Source of the DNA: Cyanoderma ruficeps
Taxonomy: Eukaryota > Chordata > Aves > Passeriformes > Timaliidae
Assembly (NCBI GenBank): GCA_008694505.1
Contig: VZDJ01000623.1
Coordinates: forward strand, 5,328,442 to 5,392,441
Reading direction: 5' to 3'
DNA length: 64,000 bases
In this document: piece after piece, positions 10,573-22,189 of the stretch
Layout of the letters: every line of letters begins with the position of its first letter
Position numbering within the stretch: the first letter of the stretch is position 1
The notes under the pieces: generated by a model
The model's input: only the letters and a program-made list of their open reading frames with translations
Told to the model about the DNA's origin: nothing
The model's database searches: none
Made by a program: the position numbers and the translations under genes

Positions 10573-13500
10573 ATTCAAGTGAATAGGGTTAATATATATT
10601 ATTATTATAATATAATTTCATAGAAATTCACAGAAGATATTATGAATAGAAGTTGGTTGCTTCTGCCAAGACCACCACTACAGACATATCCAGACTCAGC
10701 AAGCTGGTAGAAAAAATAAAGCATCAAATATGTGAAAAGTGCTGCATTACAAAGTTTTGTGAAGATTGAAATGTTTTGATCCTTCCAGCAAGTAGCAGAT
10801 GAATTTAATAATCCAATACTATTTTCTTTAAATATATGTTCCATTAAAACTGCAAAAAATATTCAGGTAGTCTCATGACTGGAATTATCTTGGATTATTT
10901 ATACTGGTAAATTGGAATAGATCTGAACTCTGAATGTAAGATGGAAGGCTAATCTTTCTGCCATATGGTTTGGAATAACTATTACTCTTACAGTCTCAGA
11001 GGTTGGTCTCAAGTGATCATTATGGTTGTTCATCACAGAGTATCCCCAGTGGCTCATTAATTAGCTGAGAGGTTAGAGAGACAACTGAATTGTTATTAAA
11101 ACAAAATACTTGAGAATTGCTCAAATAATAGCAAAAAGAGAGGTCTGGAAGGAATTGGTGATGGATTTTATTAAGAACTTGAGAACCACTAGAAAGACTA
11201 TTATTCTCTTCTGGAAAAACAAGTGGGAACAATTTTCCACAATTTGGCTAACATTCGTTAATTATATGGAAAACCAGGCAGTAGAGGATAGACTTTTAGT
11301 TTTATGTGGCTTTTAAAACTGTAAGTAGAGGAATTTATTTTTTAAAATTTAGAATTGGAACTTAATGAAATAGGTGGGAAATGCTTTGTGCCCAGGATAA
11401 ACTTGACAACAGAGAATGCTGGAGTATCTGCTTACTTACGAACAGACTTGCAGGAGAGAATATAAAGATTTTTTGACACATTAATTTCTGGACAGGTGAC
11501 TATTAGGGGATTTTATATCTGTATCATTAAGCACTCTCCACCTATTAATCTTTCTATTATACACAAATACAAAAGTGATTCCTTCATAAGCTACTAATCT
11601 GTCTTGAACAATGAACTGTGAATTGATGTTATTCCATGGAGTATCAAACTCCACAGATATTGCTCATAGTACAAAAATTATTTTACCTTGATTCTGTTTA
11701 GGAATGGAAACGAACTTTCACTCCAGAATGAAATTTTCCTTACATTTGGCTTCAAAGTTTTCATTGGAACCCCCCCTCCCCGCCTCCACACGCTAATAAA
11801 GAATAATAAATAATTATATATAGGACCAGTAATGTTTGAAAATGCCTTGGAAAGTAGCAGTTAGTTTTAATGACACTTTAATATGTTTCCAAAGATGAAG
11901 AAGATAATAAAGTACTTACTGCTAAGCAAGAAAGCTGCAGTTGCAGGATAAATGGAGGCTTTTTAGTGAGGTATTCTGAATAGGTCTTCTTGCGAGCCTG
12001 CAAATTAAGGCATTCGCTTATCTATGAATGTAAACATTATCCTAAATGCTTGTGACATTGGAAGCAAAAAAGCTTTCTAAACACTCTAGAAAAAAAACCA
12101 TTGACCAGAAGGTAACTTGAAGTAGGAATTCTTAAAACACACTTACAAAACATTCCATACATTTCAAGGATTATAAGTGGAATTTATTTAGTACATATTG
12201 TAGAAAAACCCACAGCTGAGTCACAAAAGATACTGCCTTTTCCACTTAAAGTACACTGATATATTCATTGGTGGTGCTTCCTTTAAATCATCAATTTCAT
12301 TTTTGCTTTTCATTTTTATGCCCTTTGATTGTAAGTGTCCTTATCATATTGCTAATGATGACAGTTTTATACTACCTTCATATAATGATGGAGGAAACAT
12401 TGAAACTAATGGCTAACTCCAGTATAGTCCATGAATATTATCACCTATAGCATTTTAATGAAGATTATTTCTAATGTTCTATTTCTATTCAGACAACTTT
12501 GAGAAAGGCAAAGGGATATGAGGGTGCTTGTAGTCTTCTCATTAGCATCACAGATAACAGTGCATTTCAGATTTGATTGTGGGACGTGGGGAGTTTTTGT
12601 GGCTGCACATCTTCTTTTCCTAAGCAGATTAGGGATATCCTCGTCTGCATTTTTAAAATGTTGAAATAGAAGATCTCATAGTGAAAGTTTTTTATCTTCT
12701 AAACACCATATCCACCTGAGATGCAACTAATCGCTGTAGTGACAATTAATTTGAACAGATATTTCTTAAAAAAAGTCAAACCAGATTTTAAAAATTATCT
12801 TGACATCCAACTTATGTTTTAGGTATTCAGAGATGATGGAGCTACCCATTAGCCCCCCAGTGATTTTATTAGTTATGTAAACATTTTTTCAGGTATTTTA
12901 TTAAAAAATATTTAGTTTCTAGCAGAGAAGCGAATAAGAAAAAACAAACAAAGAGAAATAGTCAGTTATAAATGATGTGACTCTCACAGGAGCAAATAAA
13001 TGACCAAATCAAGATCTGCACAAAAATATTTGTCTCTCAAACAAACTGCCCTGTGATTTGTTTCATGGTCTCCTTGTTAACCAATAACCAGACCTTCACA
13101 GGGCTACAATTTTATCTGAGTTTGTAATTGTAACTTTATACTGGAATAGCAAAAAGGCCGGGAGATGGGAACCAGAAGTAGGTAACCTGATTTCATCCTG
13201 CTCAATGTTAATTACTGCACAATTATTTGCTCCAATTAGGCCTGGGTTTTTGAGACATTTAAATTTGGAACAAAGTGTCTCAAAGCTGTTTCTATGATCA
13301 ATGGAGAGATGCAAACCCTTTCCATGGCAATGTAGACTGAATTTCTGGGAGGTCATTACACCACTACCTTCCCAAGGTTCCTCTTTCTGTTCCTCAGGCA
13401 TGGAGGGACCTGGGAGGATGTTAAAGTAGCACCTGCAGCTGGTAGACTCACTCCTGCCCTCAGTGTCCACAGCACGGGTGTGCTGAGACTCTGCAGGTGG

Positions 13501-15740
13501 CACACAGAGAGCACAGGGAGCTGAAGTCTCCTGCAGTGTTTAGGGAGAGAACCTTCCTCCCACATTACTCAGCTCACTGAGGAAACTACACAAAATACCA
13601 TCACAGTATAATGTTGACATGATTTATCTTCATCCTGGAAAGAAAATCTTCCCACTTCACTGATTTCCGGTAGATTTTCTTATTTTACCAATTGCCAGAC
13701 TTCTTGAAGAACAATGATCCCTATTCTTGGAATGGGAATTGTACCTTCCTTTTCAGCCAAGCAATTCTTATGACAATAAATAATAATTGCCAGATTGTAT
13801 TTGATTTTAATAAACTTGTAAGTGTTTTAGAAACACGATAAATTCAAATATACGTTTTTCTCAAATGAAGATTAGTCTGTGGCTTATCTCTCTAGTCTGC
13901 TACAAGAAGCTATTTAAGCCTGAGTTTTTAGGCAACACAGTTGGAAATGCATCAACTATCAAGAAGCTGGGAATAAATTTTTCACAAATTGTATTTATTT
14001 TATAAGAAAACCAGTGAATTTTAAAAGGTTTTACACTCCGATCTTTCGGTTTGTGAATGTTTGCGTAATGTAACAGGAAAATACTGTTTTGGACTGATCA
14101 GCTTTCAGCCTGTAGAATTTTGATAAATTTCTATTTTAATTTCAGCAACTGTAATGGAAATTAGTACAACTATTTGGAAGATGGATAAAAATTATGAAAT
14201 AATGGAAAATATCAAGTTTGTTTTAAAAGGGAAGTGATTAAATAGAGTCAGCTACTTCATTCTACAAGGAATGGACACCCTGGCCTGATTCTCTGAACAC
14301 AGGAAGATTTGAACAGGCAGTAATTCCTGTGTTCATGTTCCTTTACCTCTCTTCAAATTCTCAGTGCCTCTCTTGGTTTTGAAAGTGATACCTAAAGGAT
14401 AGGTCCCTGTTGTAAGGTTGTGATTTTAATTTAGTCTTTGGAAATTTACCAGAAGTCAAGAAAATGAAAAGATCCTTACAATATTTATGTCAATATTAAG
14501 TGTAATGAGCCTAATTTGCCATTGCAAATGTATGGGAACTGTCACAGTCTGACCTGTGACCATTTTATATTATATTTAAAGATATAATTTTGATTGAAGC
14601 TGAGGTAAGAGACTGTTTAGTACAGAATAAATTACATTTCAGGGAAATATAACTTCTTCTATAATATGAGAGTCAGGAAATGTGAATTTGCAATTCAGCA
14701 ATAAATTTAATTTTAAATCTCTTAGTTGTCAATAACAGGAAAGAGACATCTAATGCCACCAAAGTATTTTTAAATCTTTGAACTATACTAACTATTACTT
14801 GGATCTTTGTTAACCTTGACTTGTACAAACCAAAAGATGTGGCTTTTAGCATCACACAAGGGAATTTAACTGTCAATCTTTATACAGATTGGGGCAATCT
14901 AAATGTGTCCCCACATAATTATTAGTTATGCAAATAGGTACTAACTTGATCCAAGGAGCAAACATTTCCAGTGTTTGCACCACAAATAAACATCTGGTCT
15001 CCAAACTGGCTGAAGCCAGTTGAAAAATATCCCTTTTTAACTATTTATCATTTTCTTCCAAATCCCTTGTAAATTTTGGTTCATTACCCTCACAAAGTAC
15101 TCAGCTGAGCCAGCAGCTGCTGCAAGCTGAAGTGTGGGTATACTTGAAAGGCAGTTCACTGCTGGTGGCACTGAACAGGAGTGTTTTTCCAGTGGCTAAA
15201 GGGAGTGGGGAAGACTGCAGCACTGGTGGGCAGAGAAGACCAGAGACCTCCAATTAGCAGAAGCACAGATGTCCTTGGCTCTTGGAGGGCTGCTACAAGT
15301 TGCTGAAACTTGGCATTGAGGACTTGGCACTGCGGGCTTGGCGTTCCCTGTCTGCTGTCAAGGATGAGAGGTGCAGGCATATGGTGAGCACTCAAAGAGC
15401 TGATGCTTAAGAGTATGAGAAGCAACTCTGCAGAACTGGTAGCAGATGTTCCTTCAGGGTTCATTCATGTGTGTTTAGGTCCTGTGGAAAGGCCCACAGC
15501 TTTAAGGACAGCTACTGCCATTTGAGCTATGCAGGTTCCATAAGCTCTGCCTCACCTGCCGTAGAGCTTTCTGTGTAATCCAGCCATTTCCTCCACATCT
15601 CGAGATAGCCTTGGCCTTTTTGTTTAATTAGACAGCCACAGAAAAGGTCATAAAGCTGATCTAATTCTCCAACCATCAAAAATTATATGTCCCTTAACAG
15701 AAGAGTTGGGTTATATAGTTAAAATTCTCCATTTATCTGG

Positions 15741-15783
15741 GTTTGTGTGGGTTTTTTTTGGTGTTTTTTTTTTTCTTTTTTTT
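15741..15783. repeat. T-rich low-complexity tract
   Basis: Runs of 8 to 12 T are separated by single G or C. No target-site duplication or adjoining element body shows that this is a retrotransposon tail. It is probably simple low complexity. Confidence 0.8.
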
Positions 15784-16629
15784 ACTTTCTCTAAAACCTA
15801 AAATTTGAGACAAGGATCTGTAGAAAAAGATTGGGAAGTTTAGAGAATGTTGTTGGGCTTTAGGATGGAATACCTCTAGTTAGAAAATTATCCTATGAGG
15901 AATAAATTGTTTTAAATATCCAGTTGCTGTTTTAACTATTTCAGAAATGTTGGCATAAACAATTGTGTTACATCCATTTTGGACTTCTGTTGTGATATAT
16001 TTAATGTCTTTTATCCATTTTTACATTTCTTTCCATTTGTCTTAGTAAATAGGTTTTATTTTAAAGGAAGCAGTTACTTTATATATCTATGACATTTTCT
16101 TGATTCAGTTTCTTTATAGACATTTTTGACTGTTGTCTATCTTGAAAATTCTCTTCTAAATAGAAGAACATATTTGAAAGTAGGGTAATGGTAATAGAGA
16201 CTGAAACAGAAGAAGCCATCTATGTTCAGTACTGTGTTCAGCTCTATGGAAACTCTGGGGAGAAAGCATTGATAGATTTGTTAATGTCCACCTGTAACAA
16301 AAACATTTGTTACCAAAACAATTTGAGGTATTTTCTCTCATGGTAGTATGATGTAAATGGAAATTTCAGTCTTCCCACAATCTGTGATGAAATACAAAAT
16401 GAAAAAGCAGCACTACAAAGTTTTAGTTTGGCATAAATGGTATTTTAATGTATCAATTTAATGTCCAAGCAATAGCATTTTCATCTTTAAAATGTGGCAA
16501 GAAGATAGTTAATATTAACTGTTGTTTACCTTTTCTATCACTAGGAAAATGAAGGATCATCAAACATACTGGAAAGGAAAAATGGAACAAACAAATAAAC
16601 ATGGGTGTTGCCTATTCAGTTACATGGTG

Positions 16630-16745
16630 AAGAATTTAAGATAGGGAACTTCTTGCCACAACCTGTTAGTGGTAAATCCTGCATGAATACAGAGCAAGGC
16701 TGAGGAAGTTCCTGGAAGGGAAAGCCATCAGGAACATCATTTTAT
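16630..16745 (+). mobile_element. Ancient CR1 relic
   Basis: The blocks TTTAAGATAGGGAACTTCTT, GCCACAACCTGTTAGTGG, GAGGAAGTTCCTGGAAGG and AAAGCCATCAGG follow the order of the old amniote CR1 3' region that I recall as GAACTTCTTGCCACAAG..GTTGTGG..AAGTTCATGGA..AGTCCATCA. It is strongly diverged and without a tail, so it predates the avian CR1 copies in this window. Confidence 0.5.
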
Positions 16746-16749
16746 CCTC

Positions 16750-19700
16750 AGGAAGACCGAGAACCAAACTGCTGAAAATATTATGGGGTTGTAAAATTTT
16801 CTTTTTGATCGCTTATTTTGTTTAGTCATTGACATTCTGACTTCACTGGACAAAATTTATGATCAGATGTAATGCATCTACTATACACTTACACTGTATA
16901 TTATATACAAGTTTCTCAAAGACCAGAAAATTACTTGACAAAACATCTTTGAAATTATATATTTAAAGAATATTAATCAAAACTTTTAGCAAATATTTTC
17001 CAGAAAATCTTAGGTATTGAACCAGACTTCACTCTATGAAAGGTTAAAAAAAAATTAAGAAGTCATAATGAAAAACTAGAAGTTAGATTGTCCCACTACT
17101 AAGTTTATAATTTCACCTGAAACCATACCAAAATCTTGAAAATATAGGAACAAACTTGAAGCACAATGGAGAGATGGTTTTAAAAGAAAAATCTGTTCAA
17201 TATTTCATTGATATTTCTCTTTTTTGGTATTTTATGCCTTTTGTGCTGTATTCTCCCTTGTGATTCTCTCCTTTGAATTTCTGAGTTAAATCAACAAGTG
17301 CAGCCATCAGAGGGATTCGTTCCCATTTCAGTCACAACTTTGGCTTTCATTAGTTGTGATTTGGTTGAGATTCCTTCGGTCTTGCTTTGTGAGGCCAGCT
17401 TCACTGTCCCAGTGTGAACAGCTATGAAGTGTAAGGAAAATGATTACAACAGCTGAGAAGTGCTTGAAAAATAGTCACAGTCTCTGAGATTCACAGTAAT
17501 TTGGATTTTTTTAGAGAAGGTTTTCTATTCCCTCAGTAAAAATCGTTGGCAGGGTTCTACTTTAAGAAATTTTCACTATTGATGGAAATTACCAGTATAA
17601 AACCTGGAACTACAATGAGGTAAGTTCATTAAAACCTCACAACTACATTTTTTGGTTTTTTCCATTCAGAGATCTTATCAGTAATTTAGCATTATGTATG
17701 GCTAGATACCTGAAGAGAATTATTGTTTTCTACTTGTATCACTGGTTGTTGGGTTGTTTTCTCTTGGTGGTTATTAAAATCCATTTCCATTGATTTCGTC
17801 CATTCAAACCGCAAGCTCCTCTCTGTGTTAGTGGCACACACCTTGCAGCCAGAGGGCCCCCTGTACATAAGTTAGGCAACAAGAATTTCTGTAATTCTCT
17901 TTCTATCCCCCATCTGCATGCTGCATTACTGTGATTCCCCTCCATGGAAACAGCTTGTTGTCTGCACCAGACCTAGCACAGAATTTCCATAGCATTTAAA
18001 TATGAACTTTGAGCTGTTGAAACACAGCCTTTTGAAAACTGGCTTAATAAGAGCCAGGAGTTTTCATCCCTGAATTTTCCATGAATTTTCACTATGTCAC
18101 TTGTGTGCACTGGATTAAAGACTTGGCTTGTGAGTCCGTGCACAGAGGAATTCAAATGGTGCATTTGTTATCCTGCAGCTCACACAGGTCTTTGTAGCAG
18201 CAGTGAGAAGGTTTCTATCCTGGGATGGACCACACAGGATTCACAACAAAATTTCCAGTTACGTAACACAGTTCCATCTTTCAGGAGGAAGCCAAAGACT
18301 AAATGAAATTCCATTTGAAATGCTTATTAATAAACCACACCTTTATGTGTTTCCAAAGGCCATTTATTCATGGGCCAGGACTTTGTAGCTCTACACCCTA
18401 GGATTATTCCAGAAGGAAACTGAAAGGAGTGCAGTGGTCTGATTTATATAATGAGAAGTAGGAAAATAAAGGAAGCTCAATCATTAGTCTAGTATAAACC
18501 CTCTGCAGTATAAATAATGAATTAACACTTCTAATATTTTTCAGCCAGTTACTTTTCTGACTCTGTTTTGGTCTTTATAGGTATAATTAATTCCTCTGGG
18601 ATCAGTTAGGCATCTCTGGGATCCTACAAACATTAATGAATGCATCCGTAAAACAAACCTTGAAGTTTAGAGGTGGGTGCTATGGCACAAAACAAAGGCA
18701 ATTTATATAGACTTGGGAAATCTGTGGCAGAGCTGAAAACAAAAGGACTATCTTACACTTTTAAATTTTTCTCTACTTTGCAGTCACAGGGGATCAATTT
18801 TAATGATAAGAAACCTTAGCAAAGCTGTTTAAAGAGCTTATGTATCATTAGTATTTTCATCAAAAGTTTTCATAAGTTGGTATTAAAGGAGCATTTAATT
18901 TAGTGTGACCACCCATTATGGACTGCATGGTCTGAGGGGTCATTATAGCATGTACGTACTACAGGTTGCCACAGCCCATAGTTCATACCACTGCAGGTGT
19001 GGGCAGTGTTCCTAAAAGCACCACAGCTCATCCCAGGAATGGTGCCAGCCAGAGCCTGTGCCTCACAAAGTTGTCTATTCCTCTCCGTGAAGTCAAGAAG
19101 GATGAATGTGTGTCTTCAAGAGGACATTGGGAATTCCTTATGCGCAATACAAAGTCAACACAGACATCTCTGTATTCCGTCTTTCCCAAAGAAAAATGCC
19201 TACAGGAAAGACTAAGAAAGGGTGGCTGAGCAGACCTTGGTGATCTCCAAGTTTGACAGGTGAGATGTTGGCAGGGAGATCTTTTCTGTTCTACCTTAAT
19301 TACCTCCACTGAGGAGTTTAACTTCCATGTCTTCATTTGTCATACAATGGCCTCTACGTATTGCAGTCACATGACTGTAATAAATAAGAAAAAGCTGAAC
19401 CTCAAATATAGTTACCTCAACAGATGTGCAGTGTACTTGAAAACCATTATTCCTTATATTAGGTATTGCTTATATTAGTTATATTAGAAAATGTGATTTC
19501 AAATTTCTTATAAAACAGATTTTCCTGTCTTGAAGTTGAAGTAGTTTAGGAAGTACAAACTCAGCAAATATATTGCTGACTTATTGATTTAATCATCACA
19601 ATTTGGATGTACAATTCACACGTTATAAATAACATAATCAGTATGTCTTTTTAGTCTTGAATATTGTTTGACAAGGTTGTTTGGTTTAAAAAAAGAAAAA

Positions 19701-20890
19701 TAATGCAAACTTATTCTGATTTCCTATTATAAATCTTTGGTGCAAACATAAAATAAAAAAAAAAGAGCACATTTCTAATTTGCTGGTGTGCTGTGAAGCT
19801 AATAAAGACGGATCTCTTATGGATTTGTGTTCTTTATGACCCAAACCTTCCTCCAGCAGTAACCATGGCAGGACACAAGCAACAATTGGAAAAGATTTAA
19901 CATGTGCTGCTGATAATCCTGAGTACACATGCTCTTTGTTGCCATGCTGGCAGGCCGGCCATCTGTCTGAGTGCAATATATAGTTCTGTCTGATCTAGGA
20001 GCCTTATCTGTCTGAATTTGATCTATCTTTCCCACAAAGGGACTGCCAATTCAAATCTCTTTCCGAGAGGCAGATGACTGTTTTCACAAAACTTGCAGAA
20101 ATTTAATTTTTTTTAGACTTTCTGCTTTCAGATTTGTTTGAAGTGTTCAAAGGTGATTAGGAAGAGAACACAGGGAGAGAAATTAACAGATGGATAGGGA
20201 GGCAGCCAATTCAAATGCACATACCTTTTTTCCTGGGGAAATAGCAACACTACAGAAATGGCAACAGAATTGTCAGGTTTTTATAAGATTAGCGAAAAAA
20301 CCCAAACTTGTTCATTTCATATCCTGTAGGGCATTTCAAAGGAGATGATGGTCAAGGCAGATACCTAATGACACTCAGGAAATAAGTGCAGATTACAGAA
20401 TATAAAGTCAAAATCCTCATGCAGTGAAATTGTTTCCATTGAATAAGAGTTCAAAATTCCTAAATGTTAGAAATTTAATGGTAACATCAACATAACATTG
20501 TGTTTGTCAAATAGATGTGTGGTGAGGGGGTGGGAAATCACCCCTCCCTAACTTCCAGGGATCAAAATACAGGACTAGTTTGGTCTGTGTTGGGTACATC
20601 CTGGATAACGAAGTTTTGATCCATAGAGGTTCCTTAGAAAGAAAACTGACTGCAATGTATTGTTCATCTTGCAGAGTCGCCAGCACACCTATGGAAAGGA
20701 AGGTGGATATTGGGACACATTGCTTGTATATAAGCACGCAGGTTCCACACATTTTTTTCTTTATGAAAAGCCCTAGGGAAGCTCTGGAGTTGGAAACATT
20801 TGAAGGGTTTTTTTCCCCCATAGAAGGTAGTTCTCAGGTCTTGCATACTGAAAAGGAGCTCTGAACACTCTCTGTAACCTGAGGCAACTA
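16750..20890. other. Non-coding stretch, nothing recognised
   Basis: Unique AT-rich DNA with small GC-richer patches near 17800-17950 and 18960-19260. Those patches give several overlapping short frames on both strands (up to about 100 codons), the pattern expected of chance frames rather than a gene. No repeat family or RNA gene is recognised. Confidence 0.55.
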
Positions 20891-20896
20891 GCCTTG
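20891..20896. repeat. Target-site duplication, left copy
   Basis: GCCTTG immediately before the TG of the solo LTR. It is identical to the copy at 21550-21555 that follows the terminal CA. Confidence 0.88.
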
Positions 20897-21549
20897 TGCG
20901 GCGGTGCGTGTCCCTCAACGCCAGGCTAGCCCCGACACGCCCCCACAGGACCTTGATGTGCGAGTCCTTGGCAGCCAACCGCCCTGCCATGTCGCTATGG
21001 TGAAGGAAAGAGATGGGACTCTCCAAGGCTTCAGTCAGAACTTGGGTTTATTGAGGACCAAGCAGGGAACCTCTCACCCCAAGACCGATGCCTCAGAGAG
21101 ACCCTGTCTGCAGAGTGAGAGGGGGTTTTATACAGAAGGATGGTCTTGGGGTGGGTAGAAACATGACCAGTAGGGTAGGACTGGGGAGTGGCTGCTAACA
21201 TGACAGGCACCAAGGCAAACCAGTAACAAGAGGGTAGGAGGGGAAAGGATACAACCCAGCCAGTCAGTTACAGTTTTTCCTCGAAGATTCTAGACCTAGG
21301 GGATAGGTCTAGGGGTGACTGACAGGGAGGGGAGGTTCTTTAACATTTGACTGACAAGTAACCAAGGCGGGAAAATGAACCAATCAGGGGCTGTAACTAG
21401 GGCAGGCAGAGGGAGAAGTCCATAACTTGTATCAACTTGGGGCTAAATATAGAACTGGGGTACAGTGAACAAAGAACAAGGTACGGGAGAAGCCATTTTA
21501 GATCCTTACAAAACTCATAAGAAACCAAATGTAAAACCACACCACCACA
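20897..21549 (-). mobile_element. Solo LTR of an endogenous retrovirus
   Basis: A 653-bp GC-rich block begins TG and ends CA. It is flanked by a perfect 6-bp direct repeat GCCTTG (20891-20896 and 21550-21555). On the minus strand a TATA box (TATAAAA, 21126-21132) lies about 75 bp upstream of a polyadenylation signal AATAAA (21047-21052), the order expected of U3-R-U5. There is no internal retroviral sequence or second LTR, so it is a solo LTR left by recombination between two LTRs. Six-base duplications fit the ERVK/betaretrovirus-like or alpharetrovirus-like group. Several CpGs survive at the left end, suggesting limited age. Confidence 0.88.
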
Positions 21550-21555
21550 GCCTTG
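21550..21555. repeat. Target-site duplication, right copy
   Basis: GCCTTG immediately after the terminal CA of the solo LTR, matching 20891-20896 without mismatch. Confidence 0.88.
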
Positions 21556-21889
21556 AGTTCCTCAGCTTGCACTGTGTGCACAAACATTCAGCTGAGCATG
21601 GAACAAAGGCTCCTAAATCCCACTGGTGACTTACCCATCTTAAAATCAAGGTGACTACATCCTTTAGACTAAAATACCTTAGACGTTTAAAATGAAAAAG
21701 TGCTAGTCCTACTCATTTTATGAAAGCTTTACAATATATATCTTGATCTGTGTAGCTGATGCACATAACCTATTGGCTGTGAAATGTTGTAAAAAGTGAC
21801 TTTTTATTTTCTACTCCTTTTTTTTGTTGTTGTTTGTTTGTTTCATTTTGCTTACACTTTAATTACTAATAAACAAGATATCGTCTTAT

Positions 21890-22050
21890 CCAGGAATGAG
21901 GCATCCAACATCTCTCTGGGCAACTTTTTTAGTGTCTCAACACCTTCACTATAAAAATTTTTTTTCCTTATTTCTTACTTGAATGCACTCTCTTTTAGTT
22001 TAAAACCATTGCCCCTTGTCCTATAGCTACTACTAAAATGTCTGTCCCCT
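21890..22050 (-). mobile_element. CR1 segment, inverted 5' part
   Basis: On the minus strand this reads as CR1: GGACAAGGGGCAATGG, TTTAAACTAAAAGAG, GTGTTGAGACACTAAAAAAG, TTGCCCAGAGAGATGTTGG and finally CATTCCTGG. It abuts a plus-strand CR1 3' end that starts at the same consensus point (CCTGG). The two are best explained as one insertion with an inverted 5' segment. Confidence 0.8.
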
Positions 22051-22188
22051 TCCCTGGATATCTTCAACGTCAAATGGGATGAGTTTCTGATCTAGCTGGA
22101 AATGTCCCTGCTTATTTCAGGAGAGTTGGACTAGATGACCTCAGAGGTCCCTTCCCACCCAACCCATTCCACCATTCTCTATGATTCT
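22051..22188 (+). mobile_element. CR1 3' end
   Basis: Sense CR1 from CCTGGATATCTTCAACG through TGATCTAGCTGGAAATGTCCC and GTTGGACTAGATGACCTCAG to the degenerate tail ATTCTCTATGATTCT. It continues the consensus exactly where the inverted segment at 21890-22050 stops. Confidence 0.88.
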
Positions 22189-22189
22189 T

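Larger units (their letters stand above)
9490..16620. other. Non-coding stretch, no gene recognised
   Basis: Mostly unique AT-rich DNA. It includes the tandem duplication and hairpin listed separately. A 135-codon minus frame (13096-13503) coincides with a GC-rich patch at 13370-13570; it has no recognisable domain and is overlapped by another minus frame. A further GC-rich patch at 15120-15460 holds a 102-codon minus frame of no known family. I see no convincing exon. Confidence 0.55.

Noticed and set aside
13096..13503. 135-codon minus-strand open frame
   Set aside because: No known family or splice context, overlaps another minus frame, and is composition-driven. Kept only as a note.
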